From Rheinheimera maricola (lineage in GTDB: Bacteria > Pseudomonadota > Gammaproteobacteria > Enterobacterales > Alteromonadaceae): 64,000 bases of DNA. Shown piece after piece: positions 16,472-25,329 of the stretch (within the stretch, counting starts at the first letter, position 1; each line of letters begins with the position of its first letter). Position numbers and translations under genes: made by a program. The notes beneath the pieces were generated by a model, which did not search any database, had not been told where the DNA came from, and saw only the letters and a program-made list of their open reading frames with translations. The stretch lies in the NCBI RefSeq assembly GCF_016918075.2, contig NZ_JAERPS020000004.1:124001-188000 (forward strand). Direction: 5' to 3'.

Positions 16472-18703
16472 ATGAAAACACCTTACCTGTTAATTGCAGC
16501 AGCACTAAGCATAAGCTTTGCTGCAACGGCTGATGAAGGCCAATGGCAACCGCATCAGTTGGCACAATTGCAAGCTGAACTCACTGCCAAGGGCATTGAG
16601 ATCCCCGGTAAGCAGCTGGCCGATTTAAGCCAATACCCGATGAATGCTATGGTAAGTTTGGGCTACTGCTCAGCGTCTTTTGTCTCGCCCAATGGTCTGG
16701 TAGTAACCAACCATCACTGTGCTTATAACGCTATTCAAAATAACTCAACCAAAGACAATAACCTGATTGAAAAAGGCTTTTTGGCGAAAACCAAAGCAGA
16801 GGAGTTACCAGCCGGTGCGCAGGAGCGGTTGTATATTACCGAGTCTGTTACCGATGTAACAGCACAGGTATCGGCTAATTTAGCGCCAGAGCTAACCGGT
16901 GCGGCGCGCTATGAGGCGATTGAGAGTAATCGTAAAGCGTTGATCAAGAGCTGTGAATCTGATGCCAATTACCGTTGCTCGGTGGTTAGCTTTCATCATG
17001 GTTTAGAGTATTTCCAGATTAAACAGCTTATGTTGCAAGATGTGCGCTTGGTGTACGCACCAAGCGAGTCCATTGGCAATTTTGGTGGCGACATAGATAA
17101 CTTTGAATACCCACGCCATACCGGTGATTACACCTTTATCCGCGGTTACGTGGGCAAAGACGGTAAACCTGCACCTTATGCTATCGACAACGTGCCATAT
17201 CAGAGTAAAAACTTCCTCAAAGTAAATGCCACTGGCGTGCGTCAGGGTGAGGGTATTTTACTGGCTGGTTATCCAGGCCGTACCAGCCGCTATCGTTTGG
17301 CAGATGAAATTGCCTTTGCTGCCAACTGGCAGTACCCCGCACAGGTTAAAACTTATCAGCAAATGATTAATACGATTGACCAATTAAGCGCAGCAGATGC
17401 GGATCTGAAAGTAAAATATGCCTCGACTGTGAAAAGCCTTAACAACCGAATGAAAAAACTGCAGGGCCTACTCGATGGTTTTAAGGTAACGGATATTCAC
17501 GCTATAAAACAGCAGCAACAGCAGGCGTTGCTCGATTGGATTAGCAGCGACAGCAGCCGTAAGCCTTATCAGCAAAGTATTGTTGAGTTGACGCAAGTAA
17601 TTGACGCTGAACAGGCTTTCACCCGGCAAACCTATTATTTTGATAATGCCAAACGCAGTGATGTCTTAAGGGCGGCGATGACCTTATACCGGTTGGCGAT
17701 AGAAAGCCAAAAGCCGGACGCTGAGCGAGAGATGGGCTATCAGCAACGTGACTTAAATATGATTGAAAGCCGCTTAGTCCGGATGGAAAAAAGCTTTGAT
17801 CCGGTAATGGATCTAGCTATTTGGTCGGAGCAATTGGCAGAATATCTGGCCCAACCGAATGAGGTGCGGGTAGTAGAGTTAGATAGCGCCCTGGAGCTTA
17901 GTGTCGGTATGAGTCTGGCTGATATCAATGCGAAACTGGCTGCGTTATATCCGCGAAGCGGGTTAACCAACACTGCCGGCCGTAAAGCCTGGTTGAGTAA
18001 AACCCCGGCTGAGTTTGCGCAAAGCAACGACCCTTTTATTAAAGTTGCCGTGGCGATTTATGAAAAAAACAAAGCGCTTGAGCTGGAAGAAAAGACCATC
18101 AGTGGCCAATTGTCGCAAATGCGTCCTGCGTATATGCAGGCGGTTATTGCCTACAACAATGCCCAGGGAAAGCCGGTTTACCCGGATGCGAATAGCACAC
18201 TGCGTATAACTTACGGTTCGGTAGACGGTTATCCAGCAAAAGATGGTGTGTATAAAACTCCGTTTACATCGGTTAAGGGGCTGATTGCCAAACGTCAGCC
18301 AGAGTATCCGTTTAACGCACCGCAAAAACTGGTAGATGCCTACAATAATGGCAAGACTAGCGGCTATTTCTACCAGGATTTGGCGGCTAAAACAGAGCTG
18401 CCCTGGCATTGCAAACTATTTAGCTGCCCACAACCAGAGGTAGAAGCGTTTAATTCGGTGCCGGTAAACTTTTTAACCAGTGCAGATACCACCGGCGGTA
18501 ACTCAGGTTCGGCGGTAATGAACGGCAAAGGTGAGCTGGTAGGGTTAAACTTTGACTCTACCTATGAATCTATCAACAAAGATTGGTATTTCAATCCTGA
18601 AATTACCCGTGCGATACATGTTGATATCCGTTATGTGCTGTGGCTAATGCAGTACGTAGATGGCGCACAGAACGTACTGGACGAAATGGATATTGTCAGA
18701 TAA
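16472..18703 (+). CDS. S46 family dipeptidyl peptidase (DPP7/DPP11-like)
   Basis: A 743-aa periplasmic serine peptidase that removes dipeptides from the N-terminus of peptides. A signal peptide ends near ATADE. The chymotrypsin-like triad is visible: His in TNHHCAYN (residue 81 or 82), Asp in DIDNFEYPRHTGDY and Ser678 in TGGNSGSA. The residue 18 positions after the catalytic Ser, which sets specificity (Gly in DPP7, Arg in DPP11), is Ser696 here, so preference cannot be assumed. It probably serves peptide catabolism in a protein-degrading organism. Confidence 0.92.
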   Translation: MKTPYLLIAAALSISFAATADEGQWQPHQLAQLQAELTAKGIEIPGKQLADLSQYPMNAMVSLGYCSASFVSPNGLVVTNHHCAYNAIQNNSTKDNNLIEKGFLAKTKAEELPAGAQERLYITESVTDVTAQVSANLAPELTGAARYEAIESNRKALIKSCESDANYRCSVVSFHHGLEYFQIKQLMLQDVRLVYAPSESIGNFGGDIDNFEYPRHTGDYTFIRGYVGKDGKPAPYAIDNVPYQSKNFLKVNATGVRQGEGILLAGYPGRTSRYRLADEIAFAANWQYPAQVKTYQQMINTIDQLSAADADLKVKYASTVKSLNNRMKKLQGLLDGFKVTDIHAIKQQQQQALLDWISSDSSRKPYQQSIVELTQVIDAEQAFTRQTYYFDNAKRSDVLRAAMTLYRLAIESQKPDAEREMGYQQRDLNMIESRLVRMEKSFDPVMDLAIWSEQLAEYLAQPNEVRVVELDSALELSVGMSLADINAKLAALYPRSGLTNTAGRKAWLSKTPAEFAQSNDPFIKVAVAIYEKNKALELEEKTISGQLSQMRPAYMQAVIAYNNAQGKPVYPDANSTLRITYGSVDGYPAKDGVYKTPFTSVKGLIAKRQPEYPFNAPQKLVDAYNNGKTSGYFYQDLAAKTELPWHCKLFSCPQPEVEAFNSVPVNFLTSADTTGGNSGSAVMNGKGELVGLNFDSTYESINKDWYFNPEITRAIHVDIRYVLWLMQYVDGAQNVLDEMDIVR

Positions 18704-18971
18704 CCCGGAGGGTTAGTTGCTGGGCTTTATGTCGCGAAAAGCACTATAAATGACAGTTGACTGGAATGTAACTGTCTAGTTTTTTTACAGTTCATGCATT
18801 GCTTAGAGTGTAACTTACTGAAAATGTTGAGCTGGAATGTTTTTTGCTTGTGTTTTTCTACTTGTGAGTAACTTTTGGTTCTAACAAGGTATATTAGGAA
18901 AATAATCATCTTCGGATAAATAAATATTACCTACAACATCAGCAAATAAACTTCATATATAGGACAGTGTT

Positions 18972-19607
18972 ATGCAAAGGATAATTCAAGCAATTTCGTT
19001 TGTGTTGTTAACTTCAGTTAGCATGGCAGCACAAGCCACACCCATTTTAGGCTTTATCATTGATGGTGATACCTGGACACAGGGGTTCTCTATCACCAAT
19101 TCATCTGATGGTGGTGAGTTTGTTACCCGCTTTCAGTTAGATATTAGTGCCACTGGTACTTGTTTTGATACATTGCAGTTCCCTGGTGACAATATCAGCC
19201 CTTGTAGCTTTACCGGCAGTTCTGCAGTGCCTTTTACCCCGCAAGGTGGCACTGGCGCAACAACCGGGCTAGTTGGCCTACCAGTCTTTGCAGACGGCGC
19301 GACCTTGTTAGATTTGTTCTTCACTGATTTTAACCCGGGTGAAATGTTCCGCTGGGCTATTGATGTTGACTTTAACAACGGAGCTTCAACAGTGTTAGGC
19401 AATCAGCTGATTGGCGCCCTGGCAACAATCGATTTTTCTGACGGTCAACGTTTGTTAGGTATACTGTCAGCAGTGCCAGGCAATACTGATGCGTCACAAT
19501 TTGTCGTAACGGGCATCACTAGCACACCATCTGACATTCCAGCACCATCAACGCTGGCGCTGTTAGGTTTGTGTATTGCTGGATTGGCGTTTCGCAGAAA
19601 AGCGTAA
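18972..19607 (+). CDS. PEP-CTERM sorting-domain protein
   Basis: A 211-aa secreted protein. The N-terminal signal peptide ends near AAQATP. The C-terminus has the PEP-CTERM sorting triad in variant form: PAPSTLALLGL, a hydrophobic helix, then FRRKA. In the family this tail is cut and anchored by exosortase, and the proteins go to the cell surface or biofilm matrix. The body is rich in Gly, Thr and aromatic residues and contains two cysteines (CFDTLQF and CSFTG) that may pair. The upstream 260 bases are AT-rich. A terminator follows the stop. Confidence 0.88.
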   Translation: MQRIIQAISFVLLTSVSMAAQATPILGFIIDGDTWTQGFSITNSSDGGEFVTRFQLDISATGTCFDTLQFPGDNISPCSFTGSSAVPFTPQGGTGATTGLVGLPVFADGATLLDLFFTDFNPGEMFRWAIDVDFNNGASTVLGNQLIGALATIDFSDGQRLLGILSAVPGNTDASQFVVTGITSTPSDIPAPSTLALLGLCIAGLAFRRKA

Positions 19608-19631
19608 GCTGGTGCGATAGCTTCAATTGTG

Positions 19632-19660
19632 AAAACCCGCGGCTGATGCGGGTTTTTTAT
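19632..19660 (+). terminator. Rho-independent terminator after the PEP-CTERM gene
   Basis: AAAACCCGC, loop GGCTGAT, GCGGGTTTT and a further T-run, 25 bases after the stop codon. Confidence 0.88.
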
Positions 19661-19785
19661 TAGCTATCGAAAAAATACAGTTTTATTCCAGCACTGCTAT
19701 TGTCGGCAACAAACAGTAACTTGTCGTTGCGGTATGCCAATGCTAGAGAAAGATAAAACGAAATTAAGCTAAATGATTGTAAGGA

Positions 19786-19803
19786 ATGGTGGCCCCAGCT
19801 GGA
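19786..19803 (+). repeat. Left attachment site of the island
   Basis: ATGGTGGCCCCAGCTGGA, identical to 43429-43446. It corresponds to the last 17 bases of tRNA-Ile2 including CCA, plus one flanking base. No tRNA body follows it on the left. Confidence 0.9.
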
Positions 19804-19858
19804 GAGCCTTGGGACGGTTTTAAAGGGCTGTGGGCAGGTCGAAACCTTCAGAAAATCA

Positions 19859-19884
19859 GCGTTTACACCTCCTTTTTACACTTT
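19859..19884 (-). promoter_or_regulatory. Integrase arm-type site pair, left end
   Basis: On the minus strand the motifs GTGTAAAAA and GGTGTAAAC occur in tandem within 20 bases. The same tandem lies on the plus strand just inside the right end. Position and orientation suit arm-type binding of the integrase N-terminal domain; they also overlap the likely int promoter. Confidence 0.55.
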
Positions 19885-19910
19885 AATCTTAGTGTCATAA
19901 GGAGTGTCAC

Positions 19911-21137
19911 GTGAAAATTTTATCGTCTACTTTTCCGTTCACGGAGAAAAAAATTTCCGACGTTTTGCCTGAGTGTAAAACCCGTCGTTACACCGATAAA
20001 CACTTGCCAAATCTCAAATTGGTGGTTACACCAAAAGGCAGCAAAACGTACTATGCCATGTACAAGGTGGCAGGGCAAGCTCGCTCAGTTAAAGTTGGCT
20101 TTGCTAATGAGGTATCTTTAACTGATGCCAGAGCAAGAGTTGTAGAGTTGGTTAACTCTGAAAAAGAGAAGCGACACCGGACTTTCTTGCCGCCCGATCT
20201 GAAAAAGCTGCAAACATTAGAGCGTTTATCTGGCTTCACCGTACAAGATGCCTACCGTGCCTACTACGACAACCATTTAAAACATCGTAAAACCTCAGGT
20301 AACCGGCAGCATGCTCTGCACCACACGTACACTAATTATCTGCAACCGATGCTGGGTAAGTTAGATATTACGGAACTAAACCGGAAATGGCTGGCAAAGT
20401 GTCTGAAAAATATCTTTTTAGCTAAGGGCTATACCATTCATAACAAGTGCGTCACCGTGCTAAAAGCCATGTTTAATTATTGCTTAGTGTACGAAGATAA
20501 CTATGCGCTGGAGTTTAACCCCGCATCCCTGTTGAAGAAGGAAACAGGGGTTGTCAGAAGCCGTTATTTGTCGATGCCGGAAATCGTAAATCTGCTTACT
20601 GAACTCAATACACTAAATCATCCGGTATTCACGGATCTGTTTAAAATGGCACTGTTTACCGGAGCGAGAATTGGTAATGTTAAGTCCATGCGTTGGGATG
20701 AAATAGACTTTAACAATGCCACCTGGATAGTTCCAGCCATTAAAACCAAGACAAATAAAACCTACCATTTGCCGTTAACTGCCCAGGCTATAGAAATACT
20801 CAGCAATCGTTACCAACAACGTTCAGAAAGCCCTTTTGTGTTCACAAGTAATCGCTCTGCAAGCGGTCATGTTATGGGAGGCGATGCTATCTGGAAAAAG
20901 GTGATTACAAGTGCCGGTTTGTATTCGAAGAATAAGGATATCCGGATTAGAAAACATGACCTGCGACGCACCTTTGCGTCACTGCAGGCACTGAAGGGCG
21001 TTGATATAAATACCATCAGTAAAACGCTGGGACATACCGATATTAAACACACTCAGATATACGCGCAAATCGATAGCATTAAATCTAAAGCGGCTATCGA
21101 TCTTGCGTTTGGTGACCTGCCATTAAACTGCAAATAG
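19911..21137 (+). CDS. Tyrosine-family integrase of the island
   Basis: A 408-aa site-specific recombinase. Residues about 20-95 are an arm-DNA-binding domain of the DUF4102 type (TDKHLPNLKLVVTPKGSKTY). The catalytic domain shows Arg in TGARIGNVKSMRWDEI (about 251), Lys in KTKTNKTYHLPL, HDLRR (about 349), His in LGHTDIKHT and the nucleophile Tyr383 in QIYAQ. The GTG start at 19911 follows ATAAGGAGTG. Its place beside the left repeat, reading into the island, is that of the driving integrase. Confidence 0.95.
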   Translation: MKILSSTFPFTEKKISDVLPECKTRRYTDKHLPNLKLVVTPKGSKTYYAMYKVAGQARSVKVGFANEVSLTDARARVVELVNSEKEKRHRTFLPPDLKKLQTLERLSGFTVQDAYRAYYDNHLKHRKTSGNRQHALHHTYTNYLQPMLGKLDITELNRKWLAKCLKNIFLAKGYTIHNKCVTVLKAMFNYCLVYEDNYALEFNPASLLKKETGVVRSRYLSMPEIVNLLTELNTLNHPVFTDLFKMALFTGARIGNVKSMRWDEIDFNNATWIVPAIKTKTNKTYHLPLTAQAIEILSNRYQQRSESPFVFTSNRSASGHVMGGDAIWKKVITSAGLYSKNKDIRIRKHDLRRTFASLQALKGVDINTISKTLGHTDIKHTQIYAQIDSIKSKAAIDLAFGDLPLNCK

Positions 21138-21244
21138 CGCAGCGTATAGGTTACTTTTTCTAACAGAAAAGGTAATAAAACGTTTATGCAATAAACCAGC
21201 AAAACGCGGAATAGGAGAGCGGCGAATGCCGTTTTCCTATGAAG

Positions 21245-21600
21245 CAGGCGCATGTACGGCTGGCCCGTACCACCCCCGAAATCGTTTTGCGCCCAAGCGC
21301 AAAATTTAGGGGGATACCCGATAGGGGAGACACCTAAACCCCGACCGTTTCGTCAGAAACGGCTGGTGAGGTGCAGCCGGGACAAATGCGCAGCATTCGG
21401 CGAACCCACACCGCGAATTTCGGGGGTGGTACGGGGCAACGCCCCGGTACATGCGCCTGGTGTTCTGACGGGCTAGCGCCAAAGGCGCGTAAAGCCAATC
21501 CGGCCTCGAGAGGCCAGGAGTGGCGGGCACGGCAGAGCACATGGCTAACCGGCAAGGGCCGGTTGGTCATCCTGCACAGCAGGTTTGGCTTGCGATAATC
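21245..21600 (+). ncRNA. Candidate large structured RNA or structured origin, unassigned
   Basis: This stretch after the integrase is GC-rich and full of nested inverted repeats. The outer stem is 13 bp perfect (21245-21257 with 21447-21459) and the inner stem is 18 bp perfect (21265-21282 with 21417-21434). A GGGGC-AA-GCCCC hairpin bulges between them. Inside the inner stem are TTTTGCGC/GCGCAAAA (21285-21304) and CCGTTTC-GTCA-GAAACGG (21345-21362). Further hairpins follow: GCGCC-AAA-GGCGC near 21475, GGCCT-CGAG-AGGCC near 21503, ACCGGC/GCCGGT near 21550 and CTTGCGAT/ATCGCAAG near 21590. No convincing ORF covers it. It could be an RNA like HEARO or GOLLD, or a DNA origin; I cannot assign it. 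Strand is assumed. Confidence 0.55.
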
Positions 21601-21702
21601 ATCGCAAGTGGCATAACAAGCGGGGCTGCACAGCATCTGGCAATGAAAATACGCAGCAATTAAGCCTAAATTGCACAAATTTGCTTAAAGCGGAGATACC
21701 TA

Positions 21703-21725
21703 TTTCTGACATTAACATTCAGAAA
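21703..21725 (+). promoter_or_regulatory. Inverted repeat upstream of the winged-helix gene
   Basis: TTTCTGA (21703-21709) and TCAGAAA (21719-21725), separated by 9 bases, 15 bases before the ATG at 21741. It is a likely operator, possibly for the winged-helix protein itself. Confidence 0.4.
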
Positions 21726-21740
21726 CAGGAGTAATAAAGT

Positions 21741-22580
21741 ATGTCCACAGACATTACTGAACAGTACCAACGGTACTTCGCTGTCGATATGCAATATCGA
21801 CATGGCAGCAATAACCAGCAAATCGGCAAAGCCCGCCGTGAATACACCCTTAAAATAGTCGGGCGCTTTGGCATGACAATTCCACTGATAATCGCATGGC
21901 TGTATGGCATGTCAAAAGCACAGGCATTAGTGCATTTAAATAAGCTGGTGCAGCAAGAACTGCTGGAGGTAGTACCAACCCATCGCTCGCCCGATGAGCG
22001 GGTTTATATCCTTAGCCGCAGTGGGGCGCTGTATGCGGAAGAACTCACCGGCATACCCATTTATTTTCGCTCCACATCGCAGCCCGAATTACGGGTAAAC
22101 CTGAATACGCTGTACCACGATTTAATCATGCAGTTCATCATTCTTCTCGGCATGCCGCAAAGCAGTACCGGCAGCACTCACAGCCAGGATATCTGGAGCG
22201 GCTTTATAACAGACATAGAAGTACGTCGCTTAAGTAAGGCCGGGCATTGGCGCAATGTGGATGCAATTGTGCAGGAGAGTGATGGCAGCATTACTGCAGT
22301 AGAAATGGAGCATTCGTTTAAGCAGTTGCCTACACGCAAAAACATCCTGCTGCAGTACCTGCAAGATTTAAATAACGGCCACTACCGAAAAGTGATGCTG
22401 TTTTCGCAGAAAGTTGAAGTACTAAACGACATGAAGCGCATCAATTTCAACATCATGGAGTTTTTACTGGCTACTAAAAGCGCCGAACGCATTACCGAGC
22501 AGGATGCAGCCAAACTGCAACAAACGCTGGTATACCGCACTAAATATTGTGAGGAAATAAGGCAGCGTTTTTATGGTTAG
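21741..22580 (+). CDS. Winged-helix protein, replication-relaxation-like, nuclease-like C-terminus
   Basis: A 279-aa protein. Residues about 35-105 form a winged helix (KARREYTLKIVGRFGMTIPLI, then LVHLNKLVQQELL and a wing with RVYILSRSGALYAEEL). The C-terminal half contains WRNVDAIVQESDG followed by AVEMEHSFK, spaced like a PD-(D/E)xK core though the final Lys is offset. It resembles the replication-relaxation/MobC family found on mobile elements, from memory of the family only. AGGAG precedes the ATG. A role in element replication, transfer or regulation is possible. It directly follows the structured region. Confidence 0.55.
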   Translation: MSTDITEQYQRYFAVDMQYRHGSNNQQIGKARREYTLKIVGRFGMTIPLIIAWLYGMSKAQALVHLNKLVQQELLEVVPTHRSPDERVYILSRSGALYAEELTGIPIYFRSTSQPELRVNLNTLYHDLIMQFIILLGMPQSSTGSTHSQDIWSGFITDIEVRRLSKAGHWRNVDAIVQESDGSITAVEMEHSFKQLPTRKNILLQYLQDLNNGHYRKVMLFSQKVEVLNDMKRINFNIMEFLLATKSAERITEQDAAKLQQTLVYRTKYCEEIRQRFYG

Positions 22581-22807
22581 TCTTGATTAGACCCAATACT
22601 TTCAGATAGTCAGTACTTTACGAATTGCAGCCTCCTGGCTGCTTAGAGCCACAAGCGGAAATCACATTTTCGCAAACGTAAATTACATTTGTACTTATAG
22701 GTCTTTGCTAGGTCACAACATGAGGTGTAATCTTCAATACGTTAGTTTGCAAGCATGAGCAAATATATCTTTAAAAATAAGGTAAGTTGTCGAACAAGCG
22801 TTGAGGA

Positions 22808-23671
22808 ATGCAAGTGTCTAGTCTTACTCACATAGAAAAGCAAAAACTTGAGCGAGAGCTGGGAATGGGCGGAGGCTATGTTCTCAACTTCTCGAACAGG
22901 ACATTCGATGATTTTTTTCGAGAAGTTGTAGGCGTAAATATCTACGATCAACGTTTTGATAACGGATCTGGCTCCAAAGCTCAACGTATGCGTGCTTTTT
23001 GGGATCTCGCAACTGTCGCACAATTAGTAATGCTTCTTGAAGGGCTGGTAGAGGCGTGGGAAATATACTCTGATGCTCGAATATCAAATACCACACGGGA
23101 CTTGCTGGAAAATATTATTCTACGATTAACCGGCAAAGAAAAATCTCCAAATCCAGCCAAATCTGCTGCAACACAAAGTCTCGATGAATCTGTGTCCAAT
23201 GTTCTTATGCAGAAACTCATCAAGCTTTCAGAGTTGCAGCCACAAGCACGTGGTTATGAGTTTGAACGCTTTCTTAAAGAATTATTCGAAGTTTATGGAT
23301 TAGCACCCAGAGCATCTTTCCGGATGGTAGGGGAGCAGATCGATGGTAGTTTTCAGCTTCAAAATGAAACATACCTTTTGGAGGCAAAGTGGCAAAATGC
23401 CCCAATCGGCGCAGGTGATTTACACACATTTGAAGGTAAGCTCGGAGAAAAAGCCTCTTGGTCACGTGGACTATTTGTGAGTATCAGCGGACTCACCCAG
23501 GATGGCCTAAATGCATTTGGGCGTGGTAAGAGAGTTGTGTGTATGGATGGATTCGACTTGTATGAGATATTAAGGCTTCGTATGTCATTTGAGGCAACTG
23601 TGGCAGCAAAAGTCAGGAGAGCCGCAGAAACCGGAAGGCCTTTTGTTTCTGTTCGAGAGTTGAGCCTGTGA
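22808..23671 (+). CDS. AbiJ-like N-terminal domain fused to a restriction endonuclease-like domain
   Basis: About 287 aa. Residues 5-70 resemble AbiJ N-terminal domains of abortive-infection proteins: MGGGYVLNFSNRTFDDFF, then GSGSKAQRMRAFW. From about residue 145 there is a restriction endonuclease-like fold: GYEFERFLKELF (first acidic residue), QIDGSF (Asp near 178) and YLLEAKWQ (ExK near 191), followed by GLFVSISGLT. It is thus a predicted antiphage DNase. GTG at 22814 is better spaced from GAGGA than the ATG at 22808 and may be the true start. It begins a run of rightward defence genes. Confidence 0.8.
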   Translation: MQVSSLTHIEKQKLERELGMGGGYVLNFSNRTFDDFFREVVGVNIYDQRFDNGSGSKAQRMRAFWDLATVAQLVMLLEGLVEAWEIYSDARISNTTRDLLENIILRLTGKEKSPNPAKSAATQSLDESVSNVLMQKLIKLSELQPQARGYEFERFLKELFEVYGLAPRASFRMVGEQIDGSFQLQNETYLLEAKWQNAPIGAGDLHTFEGKLGEKASWSRGLFVSISGLTQDGLNAFGRGKRVVCMDGFDLYEILRLRMSFEATVAAKVRRAAETGRPFVSVRELSL

Positions 23672-23735
23672 CTTAAGGTGGTAAAAACTGATAATGCAGA
23701 CTCCCAAACGCGCATAACCGAGGGGCTACTTTTTT

Positions 23736-23807
23736 ATGGAGCAGAACAACTTAAATAGTTTTGCTGTTACATCAACTAATGCGATCAAACTTAGAAAACA
23801 ATTGTAA
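23736..23807 (+). CDS. Possible 23-aa small ORF
   Basis: An ATG at 23736 opens 23 codons ending just before the next gene's ribosome-binding site; it starts MEQNNLNSF. There is no clear ribosome-binding site and no recognised family. It may be a leader peptide or chance. Confidence 0.2.
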   Translation: MEQNNLNSFAVTSTNAIKLRKQL

Positions 23808-23817
23808 AGGGAATTAC

Positions 23818-24210
23818 GTGTCAAAGACTAAAAGAAAATTATTAAGTAGCAATGACTTAACCATGTTATACAAACTCACGAATCCTAAAATTGTAGACAA
23901 ACCCATTTTACACGTAGTTATTCGACCTCATGATGGGGAATGGTCCATTGAAGATTCGCATATATTAAGAGGTTATGCTGGTTGTCAACGAAGCCTTGAA
24001 GATAAAGTGGATAGATATGATTCAAGAAACCTTTGGCCTAGCCAATGTGAGCTAGGAATTGGGGTTTATGTAAATGGGAACCTCAGCCAAGTATTGGTCG
24101 CTAAAAATCTAGGACACAATTCAGTGTCAAATCAAGCAAGCTCTTTACCATTAGATGATATTCTTAGCGTGTTAGGCTTAACAAGAAATGACATTTACAA
24201 ACGCGATTAA
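23818..24210 (+). CDS. Uncharacterised 130-aa protein
   Basis: I do not recognise this protein. The GTG start at 23818 has AAAGGGA at the right distance; the longer frame to 23761 has none. It begins SKTKRKLLSSND and contains ILHVVIRPHDGEWSIED, RGYAGCQRSLEDKVDRYDSRN and a C-terminal helix near LDDILSVLGLTRNDIY. It has no membrane helix or signal peptide. Its place between two nuclease genes suggests an accessory or defence role, by association only. Confidence 0.65.
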   Translation: MSKTKRKLLSSNDLTMLYKLTNPKIVDKPILHVVIRPHDGEWSIEDSHILRGYAGCQRSLEDKVDRYDSRNLWPSQCELGIGVYVNGNLSQVLVAKNLGHNSVSNQASSLPLDDILSVLGLTRNDIYKRD

Positions 24211-24243
24211 TTCACATCTAACAGACTGTTCAAAGGAGATACG

Positions 24244-24275
24244 CAACGCATTGCATTTTACTATGCGTTGGTTTT
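24244..24275 (+). terminator. Hairpin between the 130-aa gene and the Mrr-like gene
   Basis: CAACGCA (24244-24250) and TGCGTTG (24264-24270) followed by GTTTTC. It is a possible weak terminator or attenuator; the next gene has its own ribosome-binding site 25-30 bases further on. Confidence 0.4.
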
Positions 24276-24306
24276 CTATGGGTAAGGACAGTGTAAAAGG
24301 AGTTTT

Positions 24307-25329
24307 GTGGGAACTTGGGTAACAACCAATACAGGTTTTAGATCTTTTTTGAGCGATAGGATTGGTTATAAATCTGGATTAGCTCTGAATAATACAGAGA
24401 TGATAGAGCTACTAGATAGTAATGACCCGCTTATCGGCATTTTCAAAAGTCAGAATGAAGAACTTGTCCGAATTCGAACTAATTACATTGAAGATACTTT
24501 TCAAATAATGCTGTATCGCTTAGGGGTCACAACTAAAGAATTCGTGGGACACGCTCCGACCTTGCTCGACTTGGAATTCATGCACTCTCCAAGCAAGAGG
24601 CTTTTGTTTAGAAAAGTATTAAAGCTGCTTGGAGAGACTCATTTCGGTCAAGGCAAGAAATCAATATTCGATGAGTTCGATGAAGATTCATATTACAAAA
24701 GTATTCGAGTGGATTTGGGTGTCGAAGCGTTGGCGATTGCACGAAGGTTAGTTAGTTTAACTAAGGAAAGCGAAGAAGCAAGCCCTTGGGATTGGCTCTC
24801 AGCAAGAGTTACTGAATGGCATTCACCAATTGAACTTAAACAATTATTCGAAAGTGAATCGCTCGATGCTATGTATGGCACCTTTCTGGATCAAAGATAT
24901 ATCAACTATTTAGCTAGCAATTCCGACAAGCTATCTACGATGCACTGGAGAAAGTTTGAAGCTCTTACTGCTGAGTACTTTGAGAGAAAAGGTTATAAAG
25001 TTCAGATTGGAGAAGGAAGGAATGATGGTGGTATTGATGTAAGGGTCTGGAGCAAAGACTTGGAATTTTATCAACCACCAGTGCAGCTCATTCAATGTAA
25101 GCGAACAAAATCGAAGATAGATAAAGTCTTAGTTAAATCGCTCTGGGCAGATGTGGTGAATGAGAACGCAAAAGGTGGACTAATTGTTACGACTTCCTCT
25201 TTTTCACCAGGGGCTATTGAAGTCTGCAAGGTCAGAAACTATCCCATTCGAGAGGCCAACAGAAAAACTGTAATTGAATGGCTAAACGAATTAAGAAAAA
25301 TTGGAAAAGGGGTTTTTATGGGTGAATAA
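24307..25329 (+). CDS. Mrr-type restriction endonuclease
   Basis: A 340-aa protein. The C-terminal 120 residues are an Mrr catalytic domain: HWRKFEALTAEYFERKGY (motif Glu), GEGRNDGGIDV (Asp near 242) and LIQCKRTKSK (QxK form of the third motif near 263), then GLIVTTSSFSPGA. The N-terminal 200 residues are helical and unassigned; they may sense the trigger. GTG start at 24307, preceded by AAAAGGAG. Mrr enzymes cleave modified DNA. With the AbiJ-like nuclease it forms a defence cluster. Confidence 0.85.
   Translation: MGTWVTTNTGFRSFLSDRIGYKSGLALNNTEMIELLDSNDPLIGIFKSQNEELVRIRTNYIEDTFQIMLYRLGVTTKEFVGHAPTLLDLEFMHSPSKRLLFRKVLKLLGETHFGQGKKSIFDEFDEDSYYKSIRVDLGVEALAIARRLVSLTKESEEASPWDWLSARVTEWHSPIELKQLFESESLDAMYGTFLDQRYINYLASNSDKLSTMHWRKFEALTAEYFERKGYKVQIGEGRNDGGIDVRVWSKDLEFYQPPVQLIQCKRTKSKIDKVLVKSLWADVVNENAKGGLIVTTSSFSPGAIEVCKVRNYPIREANRKTVIEWLNELRKIGKGVFMGE

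Noticed and set aside
21252..21678. Several overlapping frames of 60-115 codons on both strands
   Set aside because: They are rich in Arg, Pro and Cys, as expected from translated GC-rich structured DNA, and none has a good start.
24210..24306. attC-like string (ATCTAAC then GTTCAAA) before the Mrr gene
   Set aside because: No GTTAGAT-type partner downstream; the CAACGCA/TGCGTTG hairpin is better read as an attenuator.
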